Positions 1 through 5,592 of a stretch of 5,772 bases of DNA are shown here, piece after piece. Location of the stretch: the NCBI GenBank assembly GCA_022798855.1, contig JAAWNI010000144.1:1-5772 (forward strand). The letters are read 5' to 3'. Every line of letters begins with the position of its first letter. Positions within the stretch are counted from its first letter, which is position 1. Under the pieces are notes generated by a model that saw nothing but the letters and a program-made list of their open reading frames with translations, did no database searches and was not told the origin of the DNA. A program made the translations under genes and the position numbers. Origin of the DNA: Lawsonibacter sp. GTDB lineage: Bacteria > Bacillota > Clostridia > Oscillospirales > Oscillospiraceae.

Positions 1-22
1 GCTATCTTCCAGCGGAGTGTGA

Positions 23-394
23 GTGTACTTGGATAACAGCGTAAAACGAGGCGACATCTTCTACGCCGATTTAAGCCCCGTGGTGGGCAGCGAGCAGGGC
101 GGCGTGCGCCCAGTGCTCATCGTGCAGAACGACACCGGCAACCGGCACAGCCCCACGGTCATCGCCGCGGCCATCACGTCTCAGACGGGGAAGGCCCGGC
201 TGCCCACCCATATCTCGGTGGCGCCCCTGAGCTGCGGCCTGCCCAAGGAGTCGGTGATCCTGCTGGAGCAGGTGCGCACCCTGGATAAGCGCCGCCTGCG
301 GGAGAAGATGGGCCGTCTGGACGACAGCGTGATGCGTCAGGTGGACGCCGCCATCGCGGTCAGCTTTGGCCTCCATCCGGAGACATTGGTGTAG
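23..394 (+). CDS. mazF: MazF/EndoA (PemK-like) sequence-specific mRNA endoribonuclease toxin
   Basis: This is a cytoplasmic toxin of type II toxin-antitoxin systems, which cleaves single-stranded mRNA at short sequence motifs. The 123-residue protein matches my memory of Bacillus subtilis EndoA (NdoA, about 116 residues) nearly end to end: VKRGDIFYADLSPVVGSEQG (7-26), GVRPVLIVQND (27-37), AAAITSQ (48-54), LPTHI (60-64) and SVILLEQVRTLDK (77-89). The two residues known to matter for catalysis, Arg25 and Thr48 in EndoA, correspond to Arg29 and Thr52 here, so the enzyme looks intact. The start is either GTG at 23 or TTG at 29; AGCGGAG (11-17) could serve either, about 5 or 11 bases away. GTG 23 directly follows a TGA at 20-22, which could end an upstream gene. 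No antitoxin is visible because the window begins here. The family call is firm; the RNA target site cannot be read from sequence. Confidence 0.95.
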   Translation: MYLDNSVKRGDIFYADLSPVVGSEQGGVRPVLIVQNDTGNRHSPTVIAAAITSQTGKARLPTHISVAPLSCGLPKESVILLEQVRTLDKRRLREKMGRLDDSVMRQVDAAIAVSFGLHPETLV

Positions 395-397
395 GCC

Positions 398-481
398 ATG
401 TAGGGGCCGCCGCCCTCGGCGGCCCGCCCGAATCGATTGCTCTCTGGTAAGACGGGCCGCCGAGGGCGGCGGCCCCTACAT
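398..481. repeat. 84-bp palindrome with self-complementary arms (REP/MITE-like)
   Basis: A perfect 29-bp inverted repeat (398-426 against 453-481) surrounds a 26-base spacer (427-452). Each arm is itself a hairpin: GGGCCGCCG (404-412) pairs with CGGCGGCCC (417-425) over a CCCT loop, and 454-462 pairs with 467-475 over an AGGG loop. The element can therefore form one long stem or two short ones. It begins 4 bases after the mazF stop and ends just before the AAAAGGAG of the next gene, so it fills the whole gap. No T-run follows it on either strand, so it is not a standard terminator. The ends TGTAGGGGC and GCCCCTACA resemble dispersed repeats I recall from GC-rich gut Clostridia; that is memory, not a search. 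No transposase is present. Confidence 0.9.
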
Positions 482-497
482 AAAAAGGAGCGTACTT

Positions 498-1037
498 ATG
501 AAAAAGCTAAACAAGCGTTGGACCATCCGTTTGGGCGCTTTGGCCCTCACCGCCGTTCTGCTGGGCACGGGGGCGGCGCTGGCTGCGGGGGGCGACCAGA
601 ATGACCCTCTGGTCACTCTGAGCTACTTGAACCAGACCGCCATTCCCCAGATTGTCAAGCAGGTGGAGGAGAAGACCGCTCTGCGCCAGCAGGAGCTGGA
701 GCGGAGCTTCGCCCAGCTTCTGGGGCAGTACGGCCAGACCGGGAACCCTGGGGGAGCCCCCAACGGCTCCGGGGCGGGCTATACCCTGGTGACCATGACG
801 AACGGCCAGACCATGTCCCTGAACGTAGGCTGCGAGGTGCTCCTCCGGGTGGGGACGGCCACGGTCCGGTCGGACGGCAGCCCTGCCCTCATCGACCTGA
901 CTTCCGGTGGGACAGTCAACTCCGGCGCCTCTCTCACCAAGAACCACCTGTACATGTCCACCATCGAGGGCCGCAGCCTCACCGCCGGCGCCAACACCGT
1001 CAAGCTGCTGGTCCGGGGCGGGTACTCCGTCGGGTGA
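498..1037 (+). CDS. Small exported protein of unknown function
   Basis: I do not recognise a named family for this 179-residue protein. It starts at ATG 498, with AAAAGGAG (483-490) 7 bases upstream. The same frame is open further upstream, but that part is only read-through of the palindrome. Residues 1-29 look like a Sec signal peptide: a basic start (KKLNKRWTIR), a hydrophobic core, and an A-L-A cleavage site at 27-29. Residues 48-80 are charged, glutamine-rich and probably helical, perhaps a short coiled coil, followed by a Gly/Pro/Asn/Ser linker (79-94). Residues 95-178 look beta-rich, with repeated glycines and the patterns GCEVLLRVG (111-119), LIDLTSG (131-137), KNHLYMSTIEGR (148-159) and KLLVRGGY (169-176). 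There is one cysteine (112) and no visible enzyme motif, lipobox or cell-wall sorting signal. The likely location is outside the membrane. No promoter is evident between it and mazF, so the two may be co-transcribed. A terminator follows. Confidence 0.85.
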   Translation: MKKLNKRWTIRLGALALTAVLLGTGAALAAGGDQNDPLVTLSYLNQTAIPQIVKQVEEKTALRQQELERSFAQLLGQYGQTGNPGGAPNGSGAGYTLVTMTNGQTMSLNVGCEVLLRVGTATVRSDGSPALIDLTSGGTVNSGASLTKNHLYMSTIEGRSLTAGANTVKLLVRGGYSVG

Positions 1038-1053
1038 AGCTCAAAGCCTCTGC

Positions 1054-1076
1054 GGGGGCGCGTCGTAGGCGCCCCC
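1054..1076 (+). other. GC-rich hairpin after the exported-protein gene
   Basis: GGGGGCGC (1054-1061) pairs perfectly with GCGCCCCC (1069-1076) around a 7-base loop, 17 bases after the stop codon at 1035-1037. Only a weak, interrupted T-rich stretch follows (AAATTCTTTT). It may be a first, inefficient terminator or an RNA 3'-end stabiliser ahead of the better terminator at 1095-1121. Confidence 0.5.
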
Positions 1077-1094
1077 GGGAAATTCTTTTGCCTC

Positions 1095-1121
1095 AACGCC
1101 CCATAGAGCGGGCGTTTTTTT
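1095..1121 (+). terminator. Intrinsic terminator of the exported-protein gene
   Basis: AACGCCC (1095-1101) pairs with GGGCGTT (1110-1116) around an 8-base loop, and seven T residues run from 1115 to 1121. This is the standard rho-independent layout. It separates the upstream unit (mazF and/or the exported protein) from asnA. Confidence 0.85.
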
Positions 1122-1122
1122 A

Positions 1123-1151
1123 TTGCAATTCTGCCTCCCAGCGAGTATAAT
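1123..1151 (+). promoter_or_regulatory. Sigma-A-type promoter of asnA
   Basis: A perfect -10 box TATAAT (1146-1151) lies 17 bases downstream of TTGCAA (1123-1128), which matches the -35 consensus at 4 of 6 positions. Transcription would start near 1157-1159, leaving a leader of only about 25 bases before the asnA ATG at 1184. That is too short for a T-box or other riboswitch. The -35 begins 2 bases after the T-run of the preceding terminator. Confidence 0.8.
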
Positions 1152-1163
1152 GGGAAAATCCCA
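1151..1163. promoter_or_regulatory. Possible operator palindrome at the asnA transcription start
   Basis: TGGGA (1151-1155) and TCCCA (1159-1163) form a perfect 5-bp inverted repeat around AAA. It begins at the last base of the -10 box and covers the predicted start of transcription, where a repressor would block RNA polymerase. At this length chance is a real alternative, and no regulator is identified. Confidence 0.25.
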
Positions 1164-1183
1164 GGAAAAAAGGAGTTTTCACC

Positions 1184-2197
1184 ATGAAAGAGATCAAACT
1201 GCCCCAGGGGTATAAGCCCCTGCTTTCCATCTACGAGACCCAGAAGGCCATCGACCTGGGCAACCGGCTGTTCGCTGACAAGCTGGCGGGAGTCCTGCGG
1301 CTGCACCGGGTGTCCGCCCCGCTGTTTGTGGCGGCGTCCTCCGGCCTGAACGACGATCTGAACGGCGTGGAGCGTGCGGTGGCCTTCGATGTCAACGGCG
1401 TGGAGGGGGACGCCGCCGTGGTCCACTCCCTGGCCAAGTGGAAGCGCTTCGCCCTGAAGCGCTACCAGTTCCACCCCGGCGAGGGGCTGTACACCAACAT
1501 GAACGCCATCCGCCGGGACGAGGAACTGGACTCCCTCCACTCCGCCTATGTGGACCAGTGGGACTGGGAGAAGATCATCACCCGGGAGCAGCGGAACACC
1601 GGCTTTTTGAAGCAGACGGTGTGCTCCATTGTGGAGTCCCTCTTCGAGACGCAGGCCTTTCTCCGGACGGTGTTCCCCCAGCTGAACGTCCTGCCCCTGC
1701 TGTCCACCAATGTTGCCTTTATCACCGCCCAGGAGCTGGAGGACCTGTTTCCGGACAAGAGCCCCAAGGAGCGGGAGGACGCTTTTGTCAAGGACCACCC
1801 CACCACCTTCCTCATGGGCATCGGCGGGAAGCTGCGCTCCGGAAAGCCCCACGACGGCCGGGCCCCCGACTACGACGACTGGGACCTGAACGGCGACCTG
1901 CTGGTGTGGGACAGCGTGGGTGGCCGGTCCTTTGAGGTGTCCTCCATGGGCATCCGGGTGGACGAGGAGAGCCTGGCCCGCCAGCTGGAGCTGTCCGGCT
2001 GCCAGGACCGCCGGGAGCTGCCCTTCCATAAAATGCTCCTCAGCGGCGGGCTGCCCCTGACCATGGGGGGCGGCATCGGCCAGAGCCGGGTGTCCATGCT
2101 CCTGCTGGGCAAGGCCCACATCGGCGAGGTCCAGTCCTCCCTGTGGGACGAAGCCAACATCATTGCCGCCGAAAAAGCGGGGATCACGCTGCTGTAA
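1184..2197 (+). CDS. asnA: Aspartate-ammonia ligase (asparagine synthetase A)
   Basis: AsnA makes asparagine from aspartate, ammonia and ATP, giving AMP and pyrophosphate (EC 6.3.1.1), in the cytoplasm. It is a single-domain relative of the catalytic core of class II aminoacyl-tRNA synthetases. The 337 residues fit the family length (Escherichia coli AsnA is 330). Conserved blocks in the expected order are VHSLAKWKR (80-88), GEGLYT (99-104), YVDQWDWE (122-129), GIGGKL (212-217), APDYDDW (227-233), LNGDLLVW (235-242), SSMGIRVD (253-260) and GGGIGQSR (295-302). The last is the class II motif 3-like ATP-binding arginine region. ATG 1184 is well supported by AGGAG (1171-1175), 8 bases upstream. 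The gene has its own promoter and follows a terminator, so it starts a transcription unit. No intrinsic terminator follows it, so transcription may continue through the repeat into the methionine synthase genes. It appears complete. Confidence 0.97.
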   Translation: MKEIKLPQGYKPLLSIYETQKAIDLGNRLFADKLAGVLRLHRVSAPLFVAASSGLNDDLNGVERAVAFDVNGVEGDAAVVHSLAKWKRFALKRYQFHPGEGLYTNMNAIRRDEELDSLHSAYVDQWDWEKIITREQRNTGFLKQTVCSIVESLFETQAFLRTVFPQLNVLPLLSTNVAFITAQELEDLFPDKSPKEREDAFVKDHPTTFLMGIGGKLRSGKPHDGRAPDYDDWDLNGDLLVWDSVGGRSFEVSSMGIRVDEESLARQLELSGCQDRRELPFHKMLLSGGLPLTMGGGIGQSRVSMLLLGKAHIGEVQSSLWDEANIIAAEKAGITLL

Positions 2198-2304
2198 AAC
2201 TCCCTCAGTCAGCCCTGGCGGGCTGACAGCTCCCTCAGAGAGGGAGCCAAACAGCCCCCCTCTTTGAGGGGGGGTGGCGCGGCGGAGCCGTGACGGGGGG
2301 AGTT
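2198..2304. repeat. 107-bp multi-hairpin repeat with terminal inverted repeats (family member 1)
   Basis: The ends are imperfect terminal inverted repeats: AACTCCCTCAGTCA (2198-2211) against TGACGGGGGGAGTT (2291-2304), matching at 11 of 14 positions. Inside are four hairpins: GTCAGCCC/GGGCTGAC (2208-2215, 2220-2227), GCTCCCTC/GAGGGAGC (2229-2236, 2240-2247), CCCCCCTC/GAGGGGGG (2255-2262, 2266-2273) and the shorter CGGC/GCCG (2280-2283, 2287-2290). Read as its reverse complement, the right half resembles the left half, so the whole is a long imperfect palindrome of palindromes. It starts immediately after the asnA stop and ends 3 bases before the next start codon. No T-run follows a stem, so termination is not evident. 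The element at 5384-5517 shares this plan. Confidence 0.88.
2295..2302 (+). promoter_or_regulatory. Ribosome binding site of the reactivase gene, inside a repeat end
   Basis: GGGGGGAG (2295-2302) lies 5 bases before ATG 2308 and is the only Shine-Dalgarno-like sequence there. It supports ATG 2308 over an in-frame GTG at 2290, which falls in a hairpin of the repeat. The site is part of the right terminal inverted repeat, so folding of the repeat could hide it by pairing with the left end. Confidence 0.65.
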
Positions 2305-2307
2305 ATT

Positions 2308-2982
2308 ATGATCGCAATCACCAAACTGAACACTGACGAGGTCCTGCGGTACATGGGCTGTCCGCCGGAGAAGGCGGACCAGGCCCTGCGGGGCCAGGTG
2401 GAGTCCTGCACCCGGGAGCTGCTGGGGGCCGTCCGGCCCCGGTGGAGCTGGCGGGCGGTGGAAATCTCCTTTGAAGCGGGCGGCGTGCGGCTGGAAAACG
2501 GCCTGCTCCTGCCCGGGGAGGACCTGAAAGCCCATCTGTCCGGCTGCGGACGGGCGGCCATCTTCTGCGCCACATTGGGGGCGGAGGCAGACGCCCTCAT
2601 CCGCCGGGCGGAGCGGCTGGACATGGGCCGGGCCCTCACCCTGGACTGCTGCGCTTCGGCCGCGGTGGAGGAGGCCTGCGGCCAGATTGAAGGGGAGCTC
2701 CAGGGGAAATTCCCCGGCTGCTCCTTCCCCTTCCGGTACAGCCCGGGCTACGGCGACCTGCCCCTGGAGGTCCAGGGGCCCCTCCTCGACCTGCTGGACG
2801 CCCCCCGCCGCGCAGGGCTGTGCGCCACGGCCAGCCACCTCCTCACCCCCCGGAAATCGGTGACCGCCATTCTGGGCGTTGCCGAGGGGGAGATCGAACA
2901 AAAGAAACGCAGCTGCCTGGGCTGTCCCGCCCAGGGGAGCTGCCAATACCGAAAGGCGGGCGGACACTGTGGAATTTCTTGA
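2308..2982 (+). CDS. Stand-alone methionine synthase reactivation protein (MetH activation-domain family)
   Basis: This 224-residue protein resembles the C-terminal activation domain of cobalamin-dependent methionine synthase. In full-length MetH that domain binds S-adenosylmethionine and methylates cob(II)alamin that has been oxidised out of the cycle. The best evidence is RYSPGYGDLP (143-152), matching the family's R-x-x-x-GY SAM-binding loop, and LLTPRKSVTAILGV (178-191). The next gene is a MetH lacking exactly this domain. Residues 120-124 (VEEAC) lie in a conserved helix. The C-terminus has cysteines 203, 206, 212 and 221 (C-x2-C-x5-C-x8-C), a pattern I associate with free-standing clostridial versions; a metal or Fe-S site is inference. 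The full-length domain is about 330 residues, so this is a shorter, separate form like Thermotoga maritima TM0269. An electron donor is needed, but none is encoded here. The 3' end overlaps metH by 14 bases. Confidence 0.85.
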   Translation: MIAITKLNTDEVLRYMGCPPEKADQALRGQVESCTRELLGAVRPRWSWRAVEISFEAGGVRLENGLLLPGEDLKAHLSGCGRAAIFCATLGAEADALIRRAERLDMGRALTLDCCASAAVEEACGQIEGELQGKFPGCSFPFRYSPGYGDLPLEVQGPLLDLLDAPRRAGLCATASHLLTPRKSVTAILGVAEGEIEQKKRSCLGCPAQGSCQYRKAGGHCGIS

Positions 2983-5356
2983 ACTGTTAAAGGCCCCCGG
3001 CCCCGTCATCCTGGACGGCGGCATGGGCACCATGCTCCAGGCCAAGGGGCTGGCACTGGGGGAGCACCCCGAGCTGGCGGCCCTGGACCACCCCGACTGG
3101 CTCCTCGACATCCACCGGGCCTATGTGGAGGCGGGGGCGCAGATCCTGTGCGCCAACACCTTCGGGGCCAACCGGGAGAAGCTGAAACGCACCGGAAAGA
3201 CGGTGGAGGAGGCCATCCCCCCCTCCATCGCCATCGCCCGAAAGGCGGCGGCGGGCCGTGCCCTGGTGGCCCTGGACCTGGGGCCCATCGGCCAGCTGCT
3301 GGAGCCCACCGGCACCCTGGACTTCGAGGCGGCGGTGGACATCTTCGCCCAGCAGGTGCGGGCGGCGGTGTCCGCCGGGGCGGACCTGGTGATGGTCGAG
3401 ACAATGACCGACCTCCAGGAGTGCCGGGCCGCCCTTCTGGCTGTGAAGGAGAACTCCACCCTGCCCGTGCTGGTTTCCATGACCTACGAGGAGCGGGGCC
3501 GGACCTTCCTGGGCCACGCCCCGGCCTGCGCCGCCCTCACCCTGGAGGGCATGGGGGCGGACGCCATCGGCATCAACTGCTCCCTGGGCCCCCGGGAGAT
3601 GCCCGCCCTGGTGGAGGAGCTGGCCCGCTGGACCACCCTGCCCATTTCCGTCAAGCCCAACGCCGGCCTGCCCGACCCGGGCGGGGCGGGCTACGACATC
3701 ACGGCGGACCAGTTCGCTCAGGCTATGGCCGAGCTGGCGGAGCTGGGTGTGAAGTGCTACGGCGGCTGCTGCGGCACCACCCCGGAGTACATCGCCAAGC
3801 TGCGCTCCGCCCTGGAGGGCCGGACCATCCAAAATATCCCCCGAAAGGCCCCCGCCGCCGTGTGCGGCCCGGCGCAGGTGGTCCCCATCGACCGGGTGCG
3901 GGTCATCGGCGAGCGCATCAACCCCACCGGCAAGAAGCGGATGAAGGAGGCCCTCCTCCGGGACGACGTGGACTTCATGCTGGGCCAGGCCCTGGAGCAG
4001 ACCCAGGCCGGGGCGGACATCCTGGACGTGAACGTGGGCCTGCCGGAGATCGACGAGGGGGCCATGATGGCCAAGGTTGTCAAGGCCCTCCAGGGGGTGG
4101 CCGACGCCCCCCTCCAGCTGGACTCCACCCGCCCGGAGGTGCTGTCCACCGCCCTGCGGGTCTACTGCGGCAAAGCCATCGTCAACTCGGTAAACGGGGA
4201 CGAGGAGGTGCTGGACGCCATCCTCCCCCTGGTGAAGAAGTACGGCGCGGCGGTGGTGGGCCTGACGCTGGACAAAAACGGCATCCCCAAGACCGCCCAG
4301 GCCCGGGTGGACATCGCCCGGCGCATCCTGGACAAGGCCCTGTCCTATGGCATCCGCCGGGAGGACGTGTATATCGACTGCCTTACCCTCACCGTGTCCG
4401 CCGAACAGGCGGCGGCTTCCCAGACGCTGGAAGCCCTCCGGCGGGTGAAGGCCGAGCTGGGGCTGAAAACCGTGCTGGGGGTGTCCAACATCTCCTTCGG
4501 CCTGCCCGCCCGGCCCCTGGTGAACCAGAATTTCCTCACCATGGCCATGGCCATGGGCCTGGACCTGCCCATCATCAACCCCAACCTGGACGCCATGATG
4601 GCCGCCGTCCGGTGCTACCACCTCCTGATGAACATCGACACCGACGCCCGGGATTTCATCGCCGCCTACGCCAACGCCGCCGTGTCCACCTCCATCACCG
4701 CCGGAGCTGGCCAGGCCCCCTCCGCCGCCCCCGCCGGGGAGCGGACCCTGGAGCAGATCGTCCTGGCCGGGCTGAAAGGGGAGGCCGGCCCCGCCGCCCG
4801 CCGTCTGCTGGAGGCGATGGACAGCATGGCGGTGGTGGACGGCGTCCTTATCCCCGCCCTGGACAAGGTGGGGGCGGACTTTGAAGCGGGAAAGGTCTTC
4901 CTGCCCCAGCTCATCCAGGCCGCCGGGGCCGCCCAGGCCGCCTTTGAGGTCATCCGGGAGGGGCTCCAGCCCGGCGCGGACAGCGGGAGCAAGGCCCCCG
5001 TGGTGCTGGCCACCGTCAAGGGGGACATCCACGACATCGGCAAGAACATCGTCAAGGTGCTGCTGGAAAATTACGGCTACCCGGTGGTGGACCTGGGCAA
5101 GGACGTGGAGCCTTCCGCCGTGGTGGAAGCCGCCAAAAAGCACGCCGCCCCCCTGGTGGGGCTGTCCGCCCTGATGACCACCACCCTGGGCAGCATGGAG
5201 GAGACGATCCGCCTGTTAAGGGCGGAGAACATCCCCTGCAAGGTAGTGGTGGGGGGCGCGGTGCTCACGCCCGACTACGCGAAAAAAATCGGCGCCGACT
5301 TCTACGCCAAGGACGCCAAGGAGAGCGTGGACGTGGCCCGACAGGTAATTGGATAA
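2969..5356 (+). CDS. metH: Cobalamin-dependent methionine synthase lacking the activation domain
   Basis: MetH transfers the methyl group of 5-methyltetrahydrofolate to homocysteine through enzyme-bound cobalamin, giving methionine (EC 2.1.1.13). The 795 residues hold four modules. The homocysteine domain (about 10-290) has DGGMGTMLQ (16-24) and zinc ligands Cys204 (GINCSLGP), Cys267 and Cys268 (YGGCCGTTP). The pterin domain (about 308-570) has GERINPTG (314-321), DVNVG (353-357), LDSTRPE (384-390), VNSVNG (405-410) and IINPNLD (535-541). After an Ala/Gly/Ser/Pro-rich linker (571-591) comes the helical cap (about 592-668), then the B12 domain (about 676-795) with DIHDIG (686-691), where His688 is the cobalt ligand. 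The chain ends where the activation domain would begin; E. coli MetH has 1227 residues. That function is supplied by the preceding gene. GTG 2969 is the best start, placing the first conserved block normally. Its ribosome binding site is weak (AAAGG at 2952-2956 is distant), so coupling to the upstream gene is likely. No SAM or B12 riboswitch is visible. Confidence 0.97.
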   Translation: MEFLELLKAPGPVILDGGMGTMLQAKGLALGEHPELAALDHPDWLLDIHRAYVEAGAQILCANTFGANREKLKRTGKTVEEAIPPSIAIARKAAAGRALVALDLGPIGQLLEPTGTLDFEAAVDIFAQQVRAAVSAGADLVMVETMTDLQECRAALLAVKENSTLPVLVSMTYEERGRTFLGHAPACAALTLEGMGADAIGINCSLGPREMPALVEELARWTTLPISVKPNAGLPDPGGAGYDITADQFAQAMAELAELGVKCYGGCCGTTPEYIAKLRSALEGRTIQNIPRKAPAAVCGPAQVVPIDRVRVIGERINPTGKKRMKEALLRDDVDFMLGQALEQTQAGADILDVNVGLPEIDEGAMMAKVVKALQGVADAPLQLDSTRPEVLSTALRVYCGKAIVNSVNGDEEVLDAILPLVKKYGAAVVGLTLDKNGIPKTAQARVDIARRILDKALSYGIRREDVYIDCLTLTVSAEQAAASQTLEALRRVKAELGLKTVLGVSNISFGLPARPLVNQNFLTMAMAMGLDLPIINPNLDAMMAAVRCYHLLMNIDTDARDFIAAYANAAVSTSITAGAGQAPSAAPAGERTLEQIVLAGLKGEAGPAARRLLEAMDSMAVVDGVLIPALDKVGADFEAGKVFLPQLIQAAGAAQAAFEVIREGLQPGADSGSKAPVVLATVKGDIHDIGKNIVKVLLENYGYPVVDLGKDVEPSAVVEAAKKHAAPLVGLSALMTTTLGSMEETIRLLRAENIPCKVVVGGAVLTPDYAKKIGADFYAKDAKESVDVARQVIG

Positions 5357-5383
5357 AAACCGCCCATGCCCCCTTTTTTAAAA

Positions 5384-5517
5384 GAATCCCCCAGTCAGCG
5401 GCTTACGCCGCTGCCAGCCCCCTTTAACAAGGGGGCCTTTGGAGCAGGACCGGGGCCTTCAACCACCCAAGCCCCCCTTGCTAAAGGGGGGTGCCCCCGC
5501 AGGGGGCGGGGGGATTC
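5384..5517. repeat. 134-bp multi-hairpin repeat with terminal inverted repeats (family member 2)
   Basis: The ends are a perfect 9-bp inverted repeat, GAATCCCCC (5384-5392) and GGGGGATTC (5509-5517). Four perfect hairpins lie inside: CAGCGGC/GCCGCTG (5396-5402, 5407-5413), GCCCCCTT/AAGGGGGC (5417-5424, 5429-5436), CCCCCCTT/AAGGGGGG (5472-5479, 5484-5491) and GCCCCC/GGGGGC (5493-5498, 5502-5507). The reverse complement of the right half resembles the left half, around a unique centre (about 5443-5466). Order, spacing and short sequences such as CCCCAGTCAGC and AGCCCCC match the element at 2198-2304. It lies 28 bases after the metH stop. It contains no coding evidence and no transposase; a short open frame across it is only repeat sequence. 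Confidence 0.88.
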
Positions 5518-5546
5518 CGTTCACAGGAAATCTGCCAATAGGACGC

Positions 5547-5573
5547 AATCCCCCAGCCACCGCCCGCAGGGGC
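5547..5573. repeat. Partial lone arm of the same repeat family
   Basis: AATCCCCCAG (5547-5556) exactly repeats 5385-5394, the left end of the neighbouring element. It is followed, as there, by a small GC hairpin, here GCCC (5562-5565) with GGGC (5570-5573). No matching right end follows. It looks like a decayed or truncated copy, or the remnant of a second insertion. Confidence 0.5.
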
Positions 5574-5592
5574 AAAAGTTCCTAATAAGCTG

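Noticed and set aside
1..44. C-terminus of an upstream gene
   Set aside because: All three frames are open from base 1 to stops at 20-22, 34-36 or 42-44, and none of the short tails can be recognised. The tail beginning Y-L weakly recalls the end of alanine racemase, but that is too little to call.
399..480. CRISPR or phage attachment site in the repeats
   Set aside because: There is no series of regularly spaced direct repeats, no integrase or cas gene, and the arms are inverted rather than direct.
366..497. Upstream extension of the exported protein by 44 codons
   Set aside because: It translates the palindrome into Arg/Pro/Gly-rich sequence, overlaps mazF and would bury the signal peptide; ATG 498 has a proper ribosome binding site.
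2198..2307. SAM, B12 or T-box riboswitch ahead of the methionine genes
   Set aside because: The gap is 110 bases and fully occupied by the four GC hairpins; no B12-box, S-box or T-box conserved sequence is seen.
2879..2968. Earlier TTG start for metH
   Set aside because: It would overlap the reactivation gene by 104 bases and add a basic, unconserved N-terminus; GTG 2969 places DGGMGTMLQ at the usual distance from the start.
3148..4884. 578-codon + strand frame inside metH
   Set aside because: The product is Gly/Pro/Arg/His-rich with no domain and is a shifted reading of metH; the metH frame itself carries every expected motif.
2987..5143. 718-codon open frame on the - strand opposite metH, and a 446-codon one at 779-2119
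   Set aside because: They are antisense to strongly conserved genes (metH, asnA), consist of low-complexity Gly/His/Gln/Val/Leu-rich sequence with no recognisable domain, and are expected where third codon positions are almost all G or C.
5369..5380. T-run after CCCCC as metH terminator
   Set aside because: There are six T residues but no GC-rich stem directly upstream of them.
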